DNA from: a candidate division WOR-3 bacterium
GTDB taxonomy: Bacteria > Hydrothermota > Hydrothermia > Hydrothermales > JAJRUZ01
Length of the DNA: 45,697 bases
Direction of reading: 5' to 3'
NCBI GenBank assembly: GCA_039803925.1
Contig: JBDRZL010000018.1
Location: 1-45,697, forward strand
Part shown: piece by piece, positions 24,256 to 32,825 of the stretch
How positions within the stretch are numbered: position 1 is the first letter of the stretch
Layout: each line of letters opens with the position of its first letter
The notes under the pieces: generated by a model
Told to the model about the DNA's origin: nothing
The model's input: only the letters and a program-made list of their open reading frames with translations
Database searches by the model: none
Translations under genes and position numbers: made by a program

Positions 24256-25910
24256 TATTTATAATTTTTATTCTCAATTCTTTAAGTTTTCCTGAGAAAG
24301 AATTCTTTTTAAAAGGAGATTATGAAAAAGTTATAAAAGAATTCCCGAATTCTCCTCTATATGAGGAAGCCTTTATGAGATTAATTGAAAAAATAGAAAA
24401 TCCAGACTCTTTTTTTAAAATTATTGAAAAAAAGAAAAAAAAATTTTTACCTAAAAGGGAAATAAAAATTCTATATTTAAAATCAAAATTTTATGAAAAA
24501 TTAGGAGATTTTAATAAAAAAGAACAGATTGAAAAAATGATAATTAAAAAATATAGGAATAGTAAAGAAGCACTTGAAATAGCAATGAAAAGAAAAAAAC
24601 CTCTTCTTGACATAATAAAAGTTCTATATAATCACCAAAAATGGAATGAAATTATTGAGAAAACTGAAAATATAGAAACTAAAAATCCTGAAATATATTT
24701 TTATAAAGGTTATGCTTATTTTAAGCTTAAAAAATACAGAGAAGCTCTTGAATTTTTTAAATATTTAATTTCCAGTGGTTACAAAAAAGAAGATGAAGTA
24801 AATTTTTATAAAGGATTATGTTACCTTTATGAGGGTGATACTTTAAAAGCTTTTAATTCTTTTTATAGAAATTTATCTTCAAGTTCAAAATTTTTAGAAC
24901 CAGCTTTAAGGGAAATGAGATTGATTTATTTGAAAAATAAAAAATTCCATGAGAAAATTGGGAACCTCTTTAAAGAAATTGAAAATAAACTCAATGAGGA
25001 AATAATTTATTTTTATTACGATACAAAAAATTATGAAAAATTAATTGAGTGTTTAGATAAATTGAATAAAAAAGATATAAGAGCAAAATATATTGAATAC
25101 ATAATTAAAAATGATTCCACAATAATAAGAGAAATCAATAAGGAAAATCCCCTTTCCTATTTTTCTCTCCTTCATTATGGGTTATGTAAAGAGAAAAGTA
25201 GTGATATAGAAAGGTTAATTTCAGATAGTACTTTCCTTCCAGTTTTTGACACATTGAAACTTTTATTTGAATTAAACTTAATAGATGACATTAATGAAAA
25301 AATTAAAAACATTAAAGATAGCAAAATTATTTTAAAGGTTTCAAAATTTTTAAAAGAAAACAAAAATTATTATTTTTCAACAAATCTTGCAAGAAAATAT
25401 TACCATTTTTTAAGGGAAAAAGACAAAACCTGCTTTGATGAAGACTTTTTAAAAATTTTGTTCCCTACACCCTACAGGGAAAAAGTTTTAGAAGCTTCAA
25501 AGAAGTATAATTTAGAACCAGCCCTTATATATGCTGTTATGAGAAGAGAATCTCTTTTTGACAGTTTGGCAATTTCACCAAAGGGTGCAAAAGGATTAAT
25601 GCAGATTATGGAGGAAACTGCTAAAAAAATCTATAAAAATAATTTCAATTTGTTTAAAATTAAAGATAATATAGAAATAGGTTCTAAATATTTAAGCACA
25701 CTCATTGATTCCTTTGGACTATATTATGGTATTTGTGCTTACAATGCAGGAGAAAATGCAGTAAAAGAGTGGATGAAAATTATACCTAAGAATGAAATTT
25801 CAATTTTCTTTGATATACCTTACAGAGAAACAAGAAATTATCTTTTAAATGTTTTATCTGATTATTTAGTTTACAAACTTCTTTACCCTGATTTAAAATT
25901 AAGTATATGA
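24249..25910 (+). CDS. Soluble lytic transglycosylase with TPR-like N-terminus, possible ATT start
   Basis: Cleaves peptidoglycan between N-acetylmuramic acid and N-acetylglucosamine in the periplasm. The C-terminal SLT domain is clear: ALIYAVMRRESLFDSLAISP with the catalytic Glu about 120 residues from the end, then GAKGLMQIMEETA and YGICAYNAGENAV. The preceding ~380 residues are helical, TPR/superhelix-like. The first ATG (24375) is too late: coding sense continues upstream for 42 residues with a hydrophobic signal (IVFIIFILNSLSF) followed by FLKGDYEKVIKEFPNSP. No ATG, GTG or TTG occurs between the in-frame stop at 24243 and 24375; ATT at 24249, with AAAGG a few nt upstream, is the best start, giving 553 residues. 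It overlaps the hprK stop and the lipoprotein gene (ATGA). Confidence 0.85.
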   Translation: MIVFIIFILNSLSFPEKEFFLKGDYEKVIKEFPNSPLYEEAFMRLIEKIENPDSFFKIIEKKKKKFLPKREIKILYLKSKFYEKLGDFNKKEQIEKMIIKKYRNSKEALEIAMKRKKPLLDIIKVLYNHQKWNEIIEKTENIETKNPEIYFYKGYAYFKLKKYREALEFFKYLISSGYKKEDEVNFYKGLCYLYEGDTLKAFNSFYRNLSSSSKFLEPALREMRLIYLKNKKFHEKIGNLFKEIENKLNEEIIYFYYDTKNYEKLIECLDKLNKKDIRAKYIEYIIKNDSTIIREINKENPLSYFSLLHYGLCKEKSSDIERLISDSTFLPVFDTLKLLFELNLIDDINEKIKNIKDSKIILKVSKFLKENKNYYFSTNLARKYYHFLREKDKTCFDEDFLKILFPTPYREKVLEASKKYNLEPALIYAVMRRESLFDSLAISPKGAKGLMQIMEETAKKIYKNNFNLFKIKDNIEIGSKYLSTLIDSFGLYYGICAYNAGENAVKEWMKIIPKNEISIFFDIPYRETRNYLLNVLSDYLVYKLLYPDLKLSI

Positions 25911-27724
25911 AAAGATTTTATATCTTGATATTACTTTCACTAATTATACTTTGCAAGAAAAAAGATGAAGAGCCGCCAAGAGTATCAATAATTTCTCCCT
26001 TAAATAATGAATCCTTTTTTCCAGATACAATTGAAATTAAAGTAAAAGCAGAAGATAACGAGGGTATAGATTACATTGAGGTATTTGTTGATGGAATTTT
26101 ACTTGGAAGAGCACAGAGAAATTTTGCCACCTTTAAATGGGATGGAACTTCAGCACCTGATTCTTCTCAGCATACAGTTTATGCAAAAGCAATTGATTTC
26201 GCAGGAAATATAGGAAGATCAAAGGATGTTAAATTTTTTATCTATTCAAGTAATCACCCACCTTCAATAAAATTAATTTCTCCTGACTCAGGTTCAATCC
26301 TTGCCTCCAATCAGGTTACTTTTATTTTTAAGGGAAAGGATAAGGATGCCTTTGATACCCTTTTTTACTCAATTTATCTTGATACAATTCCCTATCCAAT
26401 CTTCAAAGAACCTGTTGTAAAAGACCTTAAAGATACTACATATACATTATCAAATCTTCTTTATAACAAAAAATATTACTGGCAGGTAGTTGTTAGAGAT
26501 TTACTTGGACTTAAGGATACTTCAAAAATCTTTTTCTTTTTAACTCCACCTTTAAACCAGAAACCCCTTCCACCTTCAAATCCTTACCCTCCTGATGGTG
26601 CTACTGATGTAAGTTATACTCCAGTCTTAAAATATTATTCTTTTGACCCAGATGGTGATTCAATTTATTTCAGGGTAAAACTGGATACAAGCCTTATCTT
26701 TTCAAAGCCAATTATTAATATTTTAACACATGATACTTTTTATAACATTATTAATCCATTAATTTCAGGAGTAAAGTATTTTTGGCGTGTTACCGCTTAC
26801 GATAAAAAGGGTGATTCATCTATTTCTAATTTGTGGAAATTTAATGTTAAAAGAGAAAATTTAAACCTAATTTATTCTATAAGTGGATTCTGGTATAAGG
26901 ATATAGATGTTTATTATGACACTTTATTTTTAATTAAAGTTCCGAATCAACTGGAAGTTTATTACAATAATTCAGGAAATTTAATTTTTATAAATAATTT
27001 TACTCTACCCAGTTTTTCATACAGAATATATTACAGGAAACCTTATCTTTTTGTTACATATGGTAATATAGGGCCAAGAAAACTGGGTTTATTTAAAATA
27101 CAAAATTCAAATCTGATTTTACTTGATGAATTTTCCCTTTCCTCAGGAGCAATAAATGAAGTTCTTTTTTATGAAAACCATATTTATGTTATTTTACTTA
27201 ACGGTTTTAAAATTTTAAGAATAAATTCAGATTCCTTTGAAATTTTAAATTCAGGAACAACAAATTTTCAGGTGCTTGATGCTGATATTGGTTTTAATAA
27301 CCTATATTTAGTGGGAGAATCCTTTATTGAAACATATTCTTTAAATCCGCCTGAAAGTCCTTCATTTTTGTATAGAACTCAGACAGGTTTTTCAGGTATA
27401 AATAATATAAAAATAAAAAACAGGTACATTTTAGTCGGTTCAAACTACTATTTACTTTTATATTACATAAGTGATCCACTTCTTGCTCCTATTTTTATTC
27501 AACAATTGCCTTTATCAGAAAACATAAAAATTATAAAAAATGAAAACAGACTTTTTGGTATATTTTTAAACAATTCAGCATTAATAACATATCCTAATAT
27601 TTCAGAAATCCACCTTTATTCAAATATTTACTATCTTTCAAACATAGAATCAGGCTACATAAATTACCCGTATTTTTATATTGTTTCACAGAATGGCTTA
27701 TATCTTCTCTTATGTCAGAAATAA
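25907..27724 (+). CDS. Lipoprotein with Ig/fibronectin-like domains and beta-propeller-like C-terminus
   Basis: A 605-residue exported protein. The N-terminus MKRFYILILLSLIILC with charged KKKDEE after Cys16 looks like a lipoprotein signal, although Leu before the Cys is unusual. Residues about 23-105 form an Ig-like module (PRVSIISPLNNESF, then IEVFVDGILLGR). Another starts at HPPSIKLISPDSG, and residues 222-315 resemble fibronectin III (NPYPPDGATDVSYTP, then VKYFWRVTAYDKKGDS). The last ~280 residues are repetitive beta strands like LVIVD-type propellers. Function is unknown; a surface or periplasmic binding role is inferred. It shares ATGA with the transglycosylase and overlaps tsaB by 13 bp. 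Confidence 0.78.
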   Translation: MKRFYILILLSLIILCKKKDEEPPRVSIISPLNNESFFPDTIEIKVKAEDNEGIDYIEVFVDGILLGRAQRNFATFKWDGTSAPDSSQHTVYAKAIDFAGNIGRSKDVKFFIYSSNHPPSIKLISPDSGSILASNQVTFIFKGKDKDAFDTLFYSIYLDTIPYPIFKEPVVKDLKDTTYTLSNLLYNKKYYWQVVVRDLLGLKDTSKIFFFLTPPLNQKPLPPSNPYPPDGATDVSYTPVLKYYSFDPDGDSIYFRVKLDTSLIFSKPIINILTHDTFYNIINPLISGVKYFWRVTAYDKKGDSSISNLWKFNVKRENLNLIYSISGFWYKDIDVYYDTLFLIKVPNQLEVYYNNSGNLIFINNFTLPSFSYRIYYRKPYLFVTYGNIGPRKLGLFKIQNSNLILLDEFSLSSGAINEVLFYENHIYVILLNGFKILRINSDSFEILNSGTTNFQVLDADIGFNNLYLVGESFIETYSLNPPESPSFLYRTQTGFSGINNIKIKNRYILVGSNYYLLLYYISDPLLAPIFIQQLPLSENIKIIKNENRLFGIFLNNSALITYPNISEIHLYSNIYYLSNIESGYINYPYFYIVSQNGLYLLLCQK

Positions 27725-28317
27725 TTATTGAAAGTGCTACCAGGTTTCCTTCAATAGGATTAAAAAAAAATAAAATTTTCAAAATTTATCACTCAGGAAA
27801 AGAAGGGAACCATTCCACTTTTTTCTTTGATGTTATAAAGGAATTTAATCTTGTCGAAGTTAAAAGGATATTAATTACTATTGGGCCAGGAAGATTCACA
27901 TCACTTAGGGTTGGTCTTTCCTTTGCTCTTGGTTTAGCAATTCCAAGAAAAATAAAGATTATCCCTTTAAACACTTTTGATATTGTTGAAAATAAACTAT
28001 CAAAAAAATTTTCTGATTTTGGAATTTTTTTGAAAAAAGGAGGCGAAGGTTTTTTATACAGAAAAAAAGGTGATGATAAAATTTATGTTGTAAAAGAAAT
28101 AAAGGATAATTTACCCATCTTTACTTTTGAGCCAGCCAAAATAGATTTCGAATATAATATTATTATAATTGATCCCTTAATGATGTATGAGTATTATATT
28201 GAAAAGAAAGGAGAACTTGAAGAAACAGATGATTATGAAAAAATAAAACTTTTATATTCTTTTTTGCCCTATGAAAAATCCCTTATTGAGAAGGGCAAAA
28301 TTAAAGGATATTCCTGA
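27712..28317 (+). CDS. tsaB: tRNA threonylcarbamoyladenosine biosynthesis protein TsaB
   Basis: Scaffold partner of TsaD in making t6A37 on ANN-decoding tRNAs. The hallmark GPGRFTSLRVGLSFALGLA is at residues ~59-77, preceded by an N-terminal ASKHA-type strand (IIIESATRFPSIGL). At 201 residues it is a usual, slightly short TsaB. The position directly before rimI, with a 47-bp overlap, is the common bacterial arrangement. TsaD, TsaE and TsaC are not in the window. Confidence 0.9.
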   Translation: MSEIIIESATRFPSIGLKKNKIFKIYHSGKEGNHSTFFFDVIKEFNLVEVKRILITIGPGRFTSLRVGLSFALGLAIPRKIKIIPLNTFDIVENKLSKKFSDFGIFLKKGGEGFLYRKKGDDKIYVVKEIKDNLPIFTFEPAKIDFEYNIIIIDPLMMYEYYIEKKGELEETDDYEKIKLLYSFLPYEKSLIEKGKIKGYS

Positions 28318-28723
28318 GATTTTCAAAATTGAAAAGGAGGTTTTTCCTGATCCCTGGTCCTTTTATTCCTTTTTATTTGAATTAAAAAATCCAGATAATT
28401 ATTTTTATGTTATTGAAATTGAAAAAAAAGTTATAGGTTATATAATTGCAGGTGAATATGAAGAAAGTTATCACTTAAAAAACATTGCTATAAAAGGGGA
28501 ATGTCAGGGAAAAGGTTATGGAAAATTTCTTTTAAATAATTTAATAAAAAAGGCAAAGAAGGAGGGAAAAAAGTATATTTTTCTTGAAGTAAGGGCAAAA
28601 AATGAAAGGGCTATTAAATTTTATGAAAAATATGGTTTTAAAAGAAATCGTTTACTAAAAGGATACTATGGGTATAAGGAAGATGGTTATGAGTATGTTT
28701 TAGAACTGGAAGAATCTAAATAA
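28271..28723 (+). CDS. rimI: RimI-like ribosomal protein alanine N-acetyltransferase (GNAT)
   Basis: A GNAT acetyltransferase expected to acetylate the N-terminal Ala of ribosomal protein S18 or other protein N-termini. The acetyl-CoA loop is ECQGKGYGKFLL (Q/R-x-x-G-x-G), preceded by HLKNIAIK and followed by LEVRAKNERAIKFYEKYGF, all typical of RimI. VFPDPWSFYSFLFEL near the N-terminus matches the RimI substrate region. It lies inside the end of tsaB by 47 bp. Its own end overlaps the convergent DUF92 gene by 24 bp, so both transcripts must be antisense there. Confidence 0.9.
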   Translation: MKNPLLRRAKLKDIPEIFKIEKEVFPDPWSFYSFLFELKNPDNYFYVIEIEKKVIGYIIAGEYEESYHLKNIAIKGECQGKGYGKFLLNNLIKKAKKEGKKYIFLEVRAKNERAIKFYEKYGFKRNRLLKGYYGYKEDGYEYVLELEESK

Positions 28724-29359
28724 CAGAAAAACAAGGGAGGAAATTATTGTAATTAAAAAATTTATAAGATCAGAAGTAAAAAAATTAAATTTTTTTTCAA
28801 AATAAGCACCCAAAAAGGAATCTATTATATTTCCTATAAAACCTGATATAAAAATAGGTAATATGTATTTAACTTTAAGAGAAAAAAGGGAAAAAATTAA
28901 TGCACCTATTAAACCCATTAAGGTTCCTACTAAGGATACAGCACCACTTGTTCCAGGATATACTTTTTTAAAACCTTTAAGACTATAAGCATTTTTTGAA
29001 AAAGAAATTCCAGCTTCACTTGACCATGTATCAGATAAAACAGCACATAAAGAGGAAAGGAAAAGATGATAATCAAAAAAGGATAAAATCGTGGGCACAA
29101 AACCATTTGCAAGAACCTGTTTAAAATCTCTTGGTTTGTGTTTATTCTTTCTAAAACTGCCCCAGAAAAGAGAAGAAAAAACAAAAAATAAAAGTGCTAA
29201 TACTCCCTTTAAACCTAAATTAAAAAAAATTAAAGAACCAATAAAGGTCATTGGGAAAAAGGAATTTTCATTAAAAAGATTCATATAAATAAGAATCATT
29301 GATATAAAAGAAGCAGAAATAATAGAAAAAGAAAGAAAAAATAAATCAGAAAGAGCCAT
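28700..29359 (-). CDS. DUF92 family membrane protein
   Basis: An integral membrane protein of 219 residues with about six hydrophobic segments. The DUF92 landmarks are FKQVLANGFVPTIL, then LSDTWSSEAGISF and GTSGAVSLVGTLMGLIGAL. Plant members (VTE6) act in phytyl-phosphate metabolism, which suggests a lipid- or isoprenoid-phosphate substrate, but the bacterial role is unknown. Its start overlaps the ABC exporter stop by 1 nt (TGATG), making it the last gene of the OmpA-ABC-ABC operon; a link to envelope lipids is therefore plausible but inferred. Confidence 0.85.
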   Translation of the reverse strand: MALSDLFFLSFSIISASFISMILIYMNLFNENSFFPMTFIGSLIFFNLGLKGVLALLFFVFSSLFWGSFRKNKHKPRDFKQVLANGFVPTILSFFDYHLFLSSLCAVLSDTWSSEAGISFSKNAYSLKGFKKVYPGTSGAVSLVGTLMGLIGALIFSLFSLKVKYILPIFISGFIGNIIDSFLGAYFEKKFNFFTSDLINFLITIISSLVFLLFRFFQF

Positions 29360-31092
29360 CAGAGAAGCGCATCTACTCTACCAACCTTCCAGAGTTTGCT
29401 GTAAAATCCATCTTTTTCAATAAGTTCATGATGAGTTCCCATTTCTATAATTTTTCCTTTAAAAATTACAATTATTTTATCACAATTTTTAATTGTTGAA
29501 AGTCTATGGGCAATTATTATACTTGTTCTATCTTTAAGAAGTTCAAGAAGGGCTTTGTGAATTAAATTTTCTGTATATGAATCAATATGACTTGTTGCCT
29601 CATCAAGAATAACTAATTTTTTATCATAGGCAAAAATTCTTGCTATTGCTATAAGTTGTTTTTCACCAACAGAAAGAGAATCAGGACTTACCCTTGTCCT
29701 TATACCCTCTTTAAATTTATCTATAAGTTCACTGAGAAAACTTCTTTTAACAGCTTCCATTACCTTTTCTTCAGGAATATTGTCAAAAAGTTTTATGTTG
29801 TTTAATATCGTATCGTCAAATATAAAATTTTCCTGTAAAACTATTCCGATATTTTTTCTTAAAAATTCTAAATTATATTCCCTTATGTCAATTCCATCTA
29901 TAAGAATCCTCCCTTTCTGAAATGGGTAAAATCCGAGGAGTAAGTTAATTATTGAAGTTTTACCTGAACCAGTTGGACCAACAAGAGCAACTTTTTCCCC
30001 TTTTTTAATTTCAAAACTTATTCCCTTTAAAACCCAGTCCTCATTATTATAGGAAAAATAAACATTATCAAAAACAATATTTCCCTCTATTTTCTCCTTT
30101 ATTATACCAATTTTAATTTCTGACTCTTCTTTAAAAACACCGTCAATTCTTTCAAGAGCAGCCATAGCTGATTGAAAAATGTTGTATTTTTCAGAAAGAT
30201 CCATTATAGGCCTAAAAGCCATCCTTACATAGGAAATAAAAGCAACAAGAGAACCTATTGTAAAATTCCCTTTTATAATCATAGGAGAAGAAATAAGAAT
30301 AATTATAGCAATTGCAAGAAATTCGTGAAAATCAACAAGGGGCCTATAAATAGCAAAACTTTTAACCTGAGAAATATTACTTTTAAAAAGATTTTCATTA
30401 ATTACATTGAACTTTTCTTTAAAAAAATTCTCTTTCTTAAAAATATTTATTACCTTTATACCAGATAAGCTTTCCTGAACAAAAGCATTAATCTCAGCAA
30501 GATATTTTCTTATATCTCTGTATGCCTTTCTAACTGATTCTCTGAAAATATTAGAAATAAAAAAAAGTGAAGGTGTAAGTATCAAGATAGATAATGTTAA
30601 CATTTTATTCATCTTAAACATAAAAAAGAAAATTCCAAAAAGGAGAAAAATATCCTTTAAAAGATAAATTAGAACAGAGGAAAAGAATTCATTTAAAGCC
30701 TGAACATCATTGGTTAATCTTGTCACAATTCTGCCCACTGGATTTTTATCAAAATAACTTATTTTCAAAGAAAGAACTTTTTTCATTAAAGAATTTCTCA
30801 TATCCATCATTGCCCTGTTTCCAGCATAAGTAACAAGTAAAATGAAAAGATAAGTTGAAATAGTTGAAATTAATATTAAAATAAGATAATAAATTGAATA
30901 CATATAGAGAACTTTAAAATTACCTTTCTTTACAAAGGGAACAATACCTTTATCTATTGCATTTTTAAGAACAATTGGTGAAATCATATCTGAAGCTGTT
31001 GTTATCAAAAGCATCAAGAAAGTCAAAAATAAAATTAAAATGTAGGGTCTTAAAAATTTCAAAATATATTTAAAAAGTCTTATATCTTCCAT
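29359..31092 (-). CDS. ABC exporter subunit with intact Walker site and degenerate signature
   Basis: A half-transporter of 577 residues: six transmembrane helices (residues ~15-300) and a nucleotide-binding domain. Walker A is GPTGSGKTS, Walker B is LVILDEATSHID with the catalytic Glu, and the H-loop is IIAHRLSTI. The signature, however, reads LSVGEKQ instead of LSGGQ. The partner gene just upstream shows the opposite pattern, so the two form a heterodimer with one active ATP site, as in TM287/288 and LmrCD. The cargo is unknown: lipid, drug or peptide. Its start overlaps the partner's stop by 1 nt (TAATG). Confidence 0.92.
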   Translation of the reverse strand: MEDIRLFKYILKFLRPYILILFLTFLMLLITTASDMISPIVLKNAIDKGIVPFVKKGNFKVLYMYSIYYLILILISTISTYLFILLVTYAGNRAMMDMRNSLMKKVLSLKISYFDKNPVGRIVTRLTNDVQALNEFFSSVLIYLLKDIFLLFGIFFFMFKMNKMLTLSILILTPSLFFISNIFRESVRKAYRDIRKYLAEINAFVQESLSGIKVINIFKKENFFKEKFNVINENLFKSNISQVKSFAIYRPLVDFHEFLAIAIIILISSPMIIKGNFTIGSLVAFISYVRMAFRPIMDLSEKYNIFQSAMAALERIDGVFKEESEIKIGIIKEKIEGNIVFDNVYFSYNNEDWVLKGISFEIKKGEKVALVGPTGSGKTSIINLLLGFYPFQKGRILIDGIDIREYNLEFLRKNIGIVLQENFIFDDTILNNIKLFDNIPEEKVMEAVKRSFLSELIDKFKEGIRTRVSPDSLSVGEKQLIAIARIFAYDKKLVILDEATSHIDSYTENLIHKALLELLKDRTSIIIAHRLSTIKNCDKIIVIFKGKIIEMGTHHELIEKDGFYSKLWKVGRVDALL

Positions 31093-32825
31093 TATCCCTT
31101 TATCTCCTCTTTTATAAGAGCAGTCTGAAGCTCATAAAGACTATTATAAAACCCTTTTCTGTTTACAAGTTCCTCATGAGTTCCCATTTCAACAATCTCA
31201 CCTTTTTCAAATACATAAATTTCATCACATCTCATTAAAACAGGTATTCTTGTAGAAACTACAATAAGAGTTATATTTTCAAATTCTTTGAAAATATTTT
31301 CAAAAACTTCTTTTTCAGTTTTAAAATCAAGAGAAGATAGGGCATCATCAATTAAAAGAATTTTTGGTTTTCTCAAAAATATTCTCGCTAAACTCAACCT
31401 TTCTCTTTGTCCTCCAGAAAGAGTGACACCCCTTTCACCAACAATTGTAAAAATCCCTTCTTTAAAATTATCAATATCTTTTATAAAACGGGATAAATTT
31501 AGTGCTTTTTCAATCTCATCTTCCTTTACTCCATTTTTAGAACCTAAAAGCACATTTTCTTTTATGGTGGCTGAAAATATAAATGGTTCCTGTTCAAGCA
31601 AAATTATATTTTCCCTTAAATCACTTATCCTGTAATTTTTTATATCTATATCATCAATGAAAATTGTTCCATCAGGTGGGTCATAAATTCTTGAAATTAA
31701 ATATAAAAGGGTAGATTTACCTGAACCGGGTTTACCTGTAAATCCAATAAACCTTCCTGGTTTTATTTCTAAGTTAATATTTTTTAATACATTATAATGA
31801 CCATTGAAACTATAATTTAGATTCCTTACTTTAATGTGCCCTTTAAATTTATCATCAATTCTAACATTCCCATCCTTCATATCATTTTTTTCTTTTAAGA
31901 TAAGTTCTATTCTTAACAGGGAAGCAGAACCTCTTTGAAAGATATTTAGGGACCAACCAAGAGCCATAACTGGCCATATAAGTAAATCAAGATAGGAAAT
32001 AAAAGCAACAAAATCACCAAGTGAAAGCTCTCCTAAAATAGCATTTTTTCCTCCAAAAATTATTAAAAAAAGGACTGAAAAACCTGAAATCAGAATTATC
32101 ATTGATTGGAAAATACCATATTGATAAGCAAGATTTATATTCTCCCTTAAATATTTCTCATTTTCCTTATAAAATTCTTTAAATTTTCCCTCTTCCTGAA
32201 CAAAGGATTTTATTATTTTTATTGAACTTATGATTTCCTTGGAACTTTCAGTTAAATCAGAAAACCTTTCCTGAACTCTTCTAAAAAAGTTATGAATTTT
32301 GGGACCTAAAAAAATCATTGAAACTGAAAGCAAAGGAAAAGGAATTAAAACATAGAGGGTCAATTTAAAGGATATTGAAAACATAATAACAAAGGAAAAT
32401 GTTACCATTATAAGAAAATCAAAAAAGGCAACTATTCCAATCCCTGAAGCCATTCTTATAGCTTCAAGGTCATTTGTTATATGTGCCATTAAATTTCCTA
32501 TACCTGTTTTATAAAAATAAAAAGGATGAAGAGTTAAAAGATGATCGTAAAGCTTTTTTCTTAAAAAAGCCTCTATTTCTCTGGCTGCTCCCAGTATAAA
32601 ATACCTCCAAAAAAATCTAAAAATAAGAACAAAAAGGGATAAAAGGAGAATGAATAAAGAATACTTTAAAAAAGCTAAAAATTCTTTTTCTTTCTCTATT
32701 GCTGAGATAACTTCCCTTATAACAAGTGGTAAAATAAGTTGTGCTGCATCAACAATTAATAAAGCTAAAATACCAAAAAGAAACTTTTTTTTCCACTTTA
32801 AAAAAAGTTTAAATAGTGATTTCAT
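31092..32825 (-). CDS. ABC exporter subunit with degenerate catalytic residues
   Basis: The second half-transporter, also 577 residues, with an N-terminal six-helix domain. Walker A is GKPGSGKST and the signature LSGGQRER is intact. Walker B ends LLIDDALSSLD, with Asp replacing the catalytic Glu, and the H-loop position reads VVSTRIPVL, lacking the His. It thus donates the good signature to the partner's intact Walker site and forms the non-hydrolysing site with its own. The start overlaps the OmpA-domain gene stop (ATGA). Both subunits are probably made in equal amounts from one mRNA. Confidence 0.92.
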   Translation of the reverse strand: MKSLFKLFLKWKKKFLFGILALLIVDAAQLILPLVIREVISAIEKEKEFLAFLKYSLFILLLSLFVLIFRFFWRYFILGAAREIEAFLRKKLYDHLLTLHPFYFYKTGIGNLMAHITNDLEAIRMASGIGIVAFFDFLIMVTFSFVIMFSISFKLTLYVLIPFPLLSVSMIFLGPKIHNFFRRVQERFSDLTESSKEIISSIKIIKSFVQEEGKFKEFYKENEKYLRENINLAYQYGIFQSMIILISGFSVLFLIIFGGKNAILGELSLGDFVAFISYLDLLIWPVMALGWSLNIFQRGSASLLRIELILKEKNDMKDGNVRIDDKFKGHIKVRNLNYSFNGHYNVLKNINLEIKPGRFIGFTGKPGSGKSTLLYLISRIYDPPDGTIFIDDIDIKNYRISDLRENIILLEQEPFIFSATIKENVLLGSKNGVKEDEIEKALNLSRFIKDIDNFKEGIFTIVGERGVTLSGGQRERLSLARIFLRKPKILLIDDALSSLDFKTEKEVFENIFKEFENITLIVVSTRIPVLMRCDEIYVFEKGEIVEMGTHEELVNRKGFYNSLYELQTALIKEEIKG

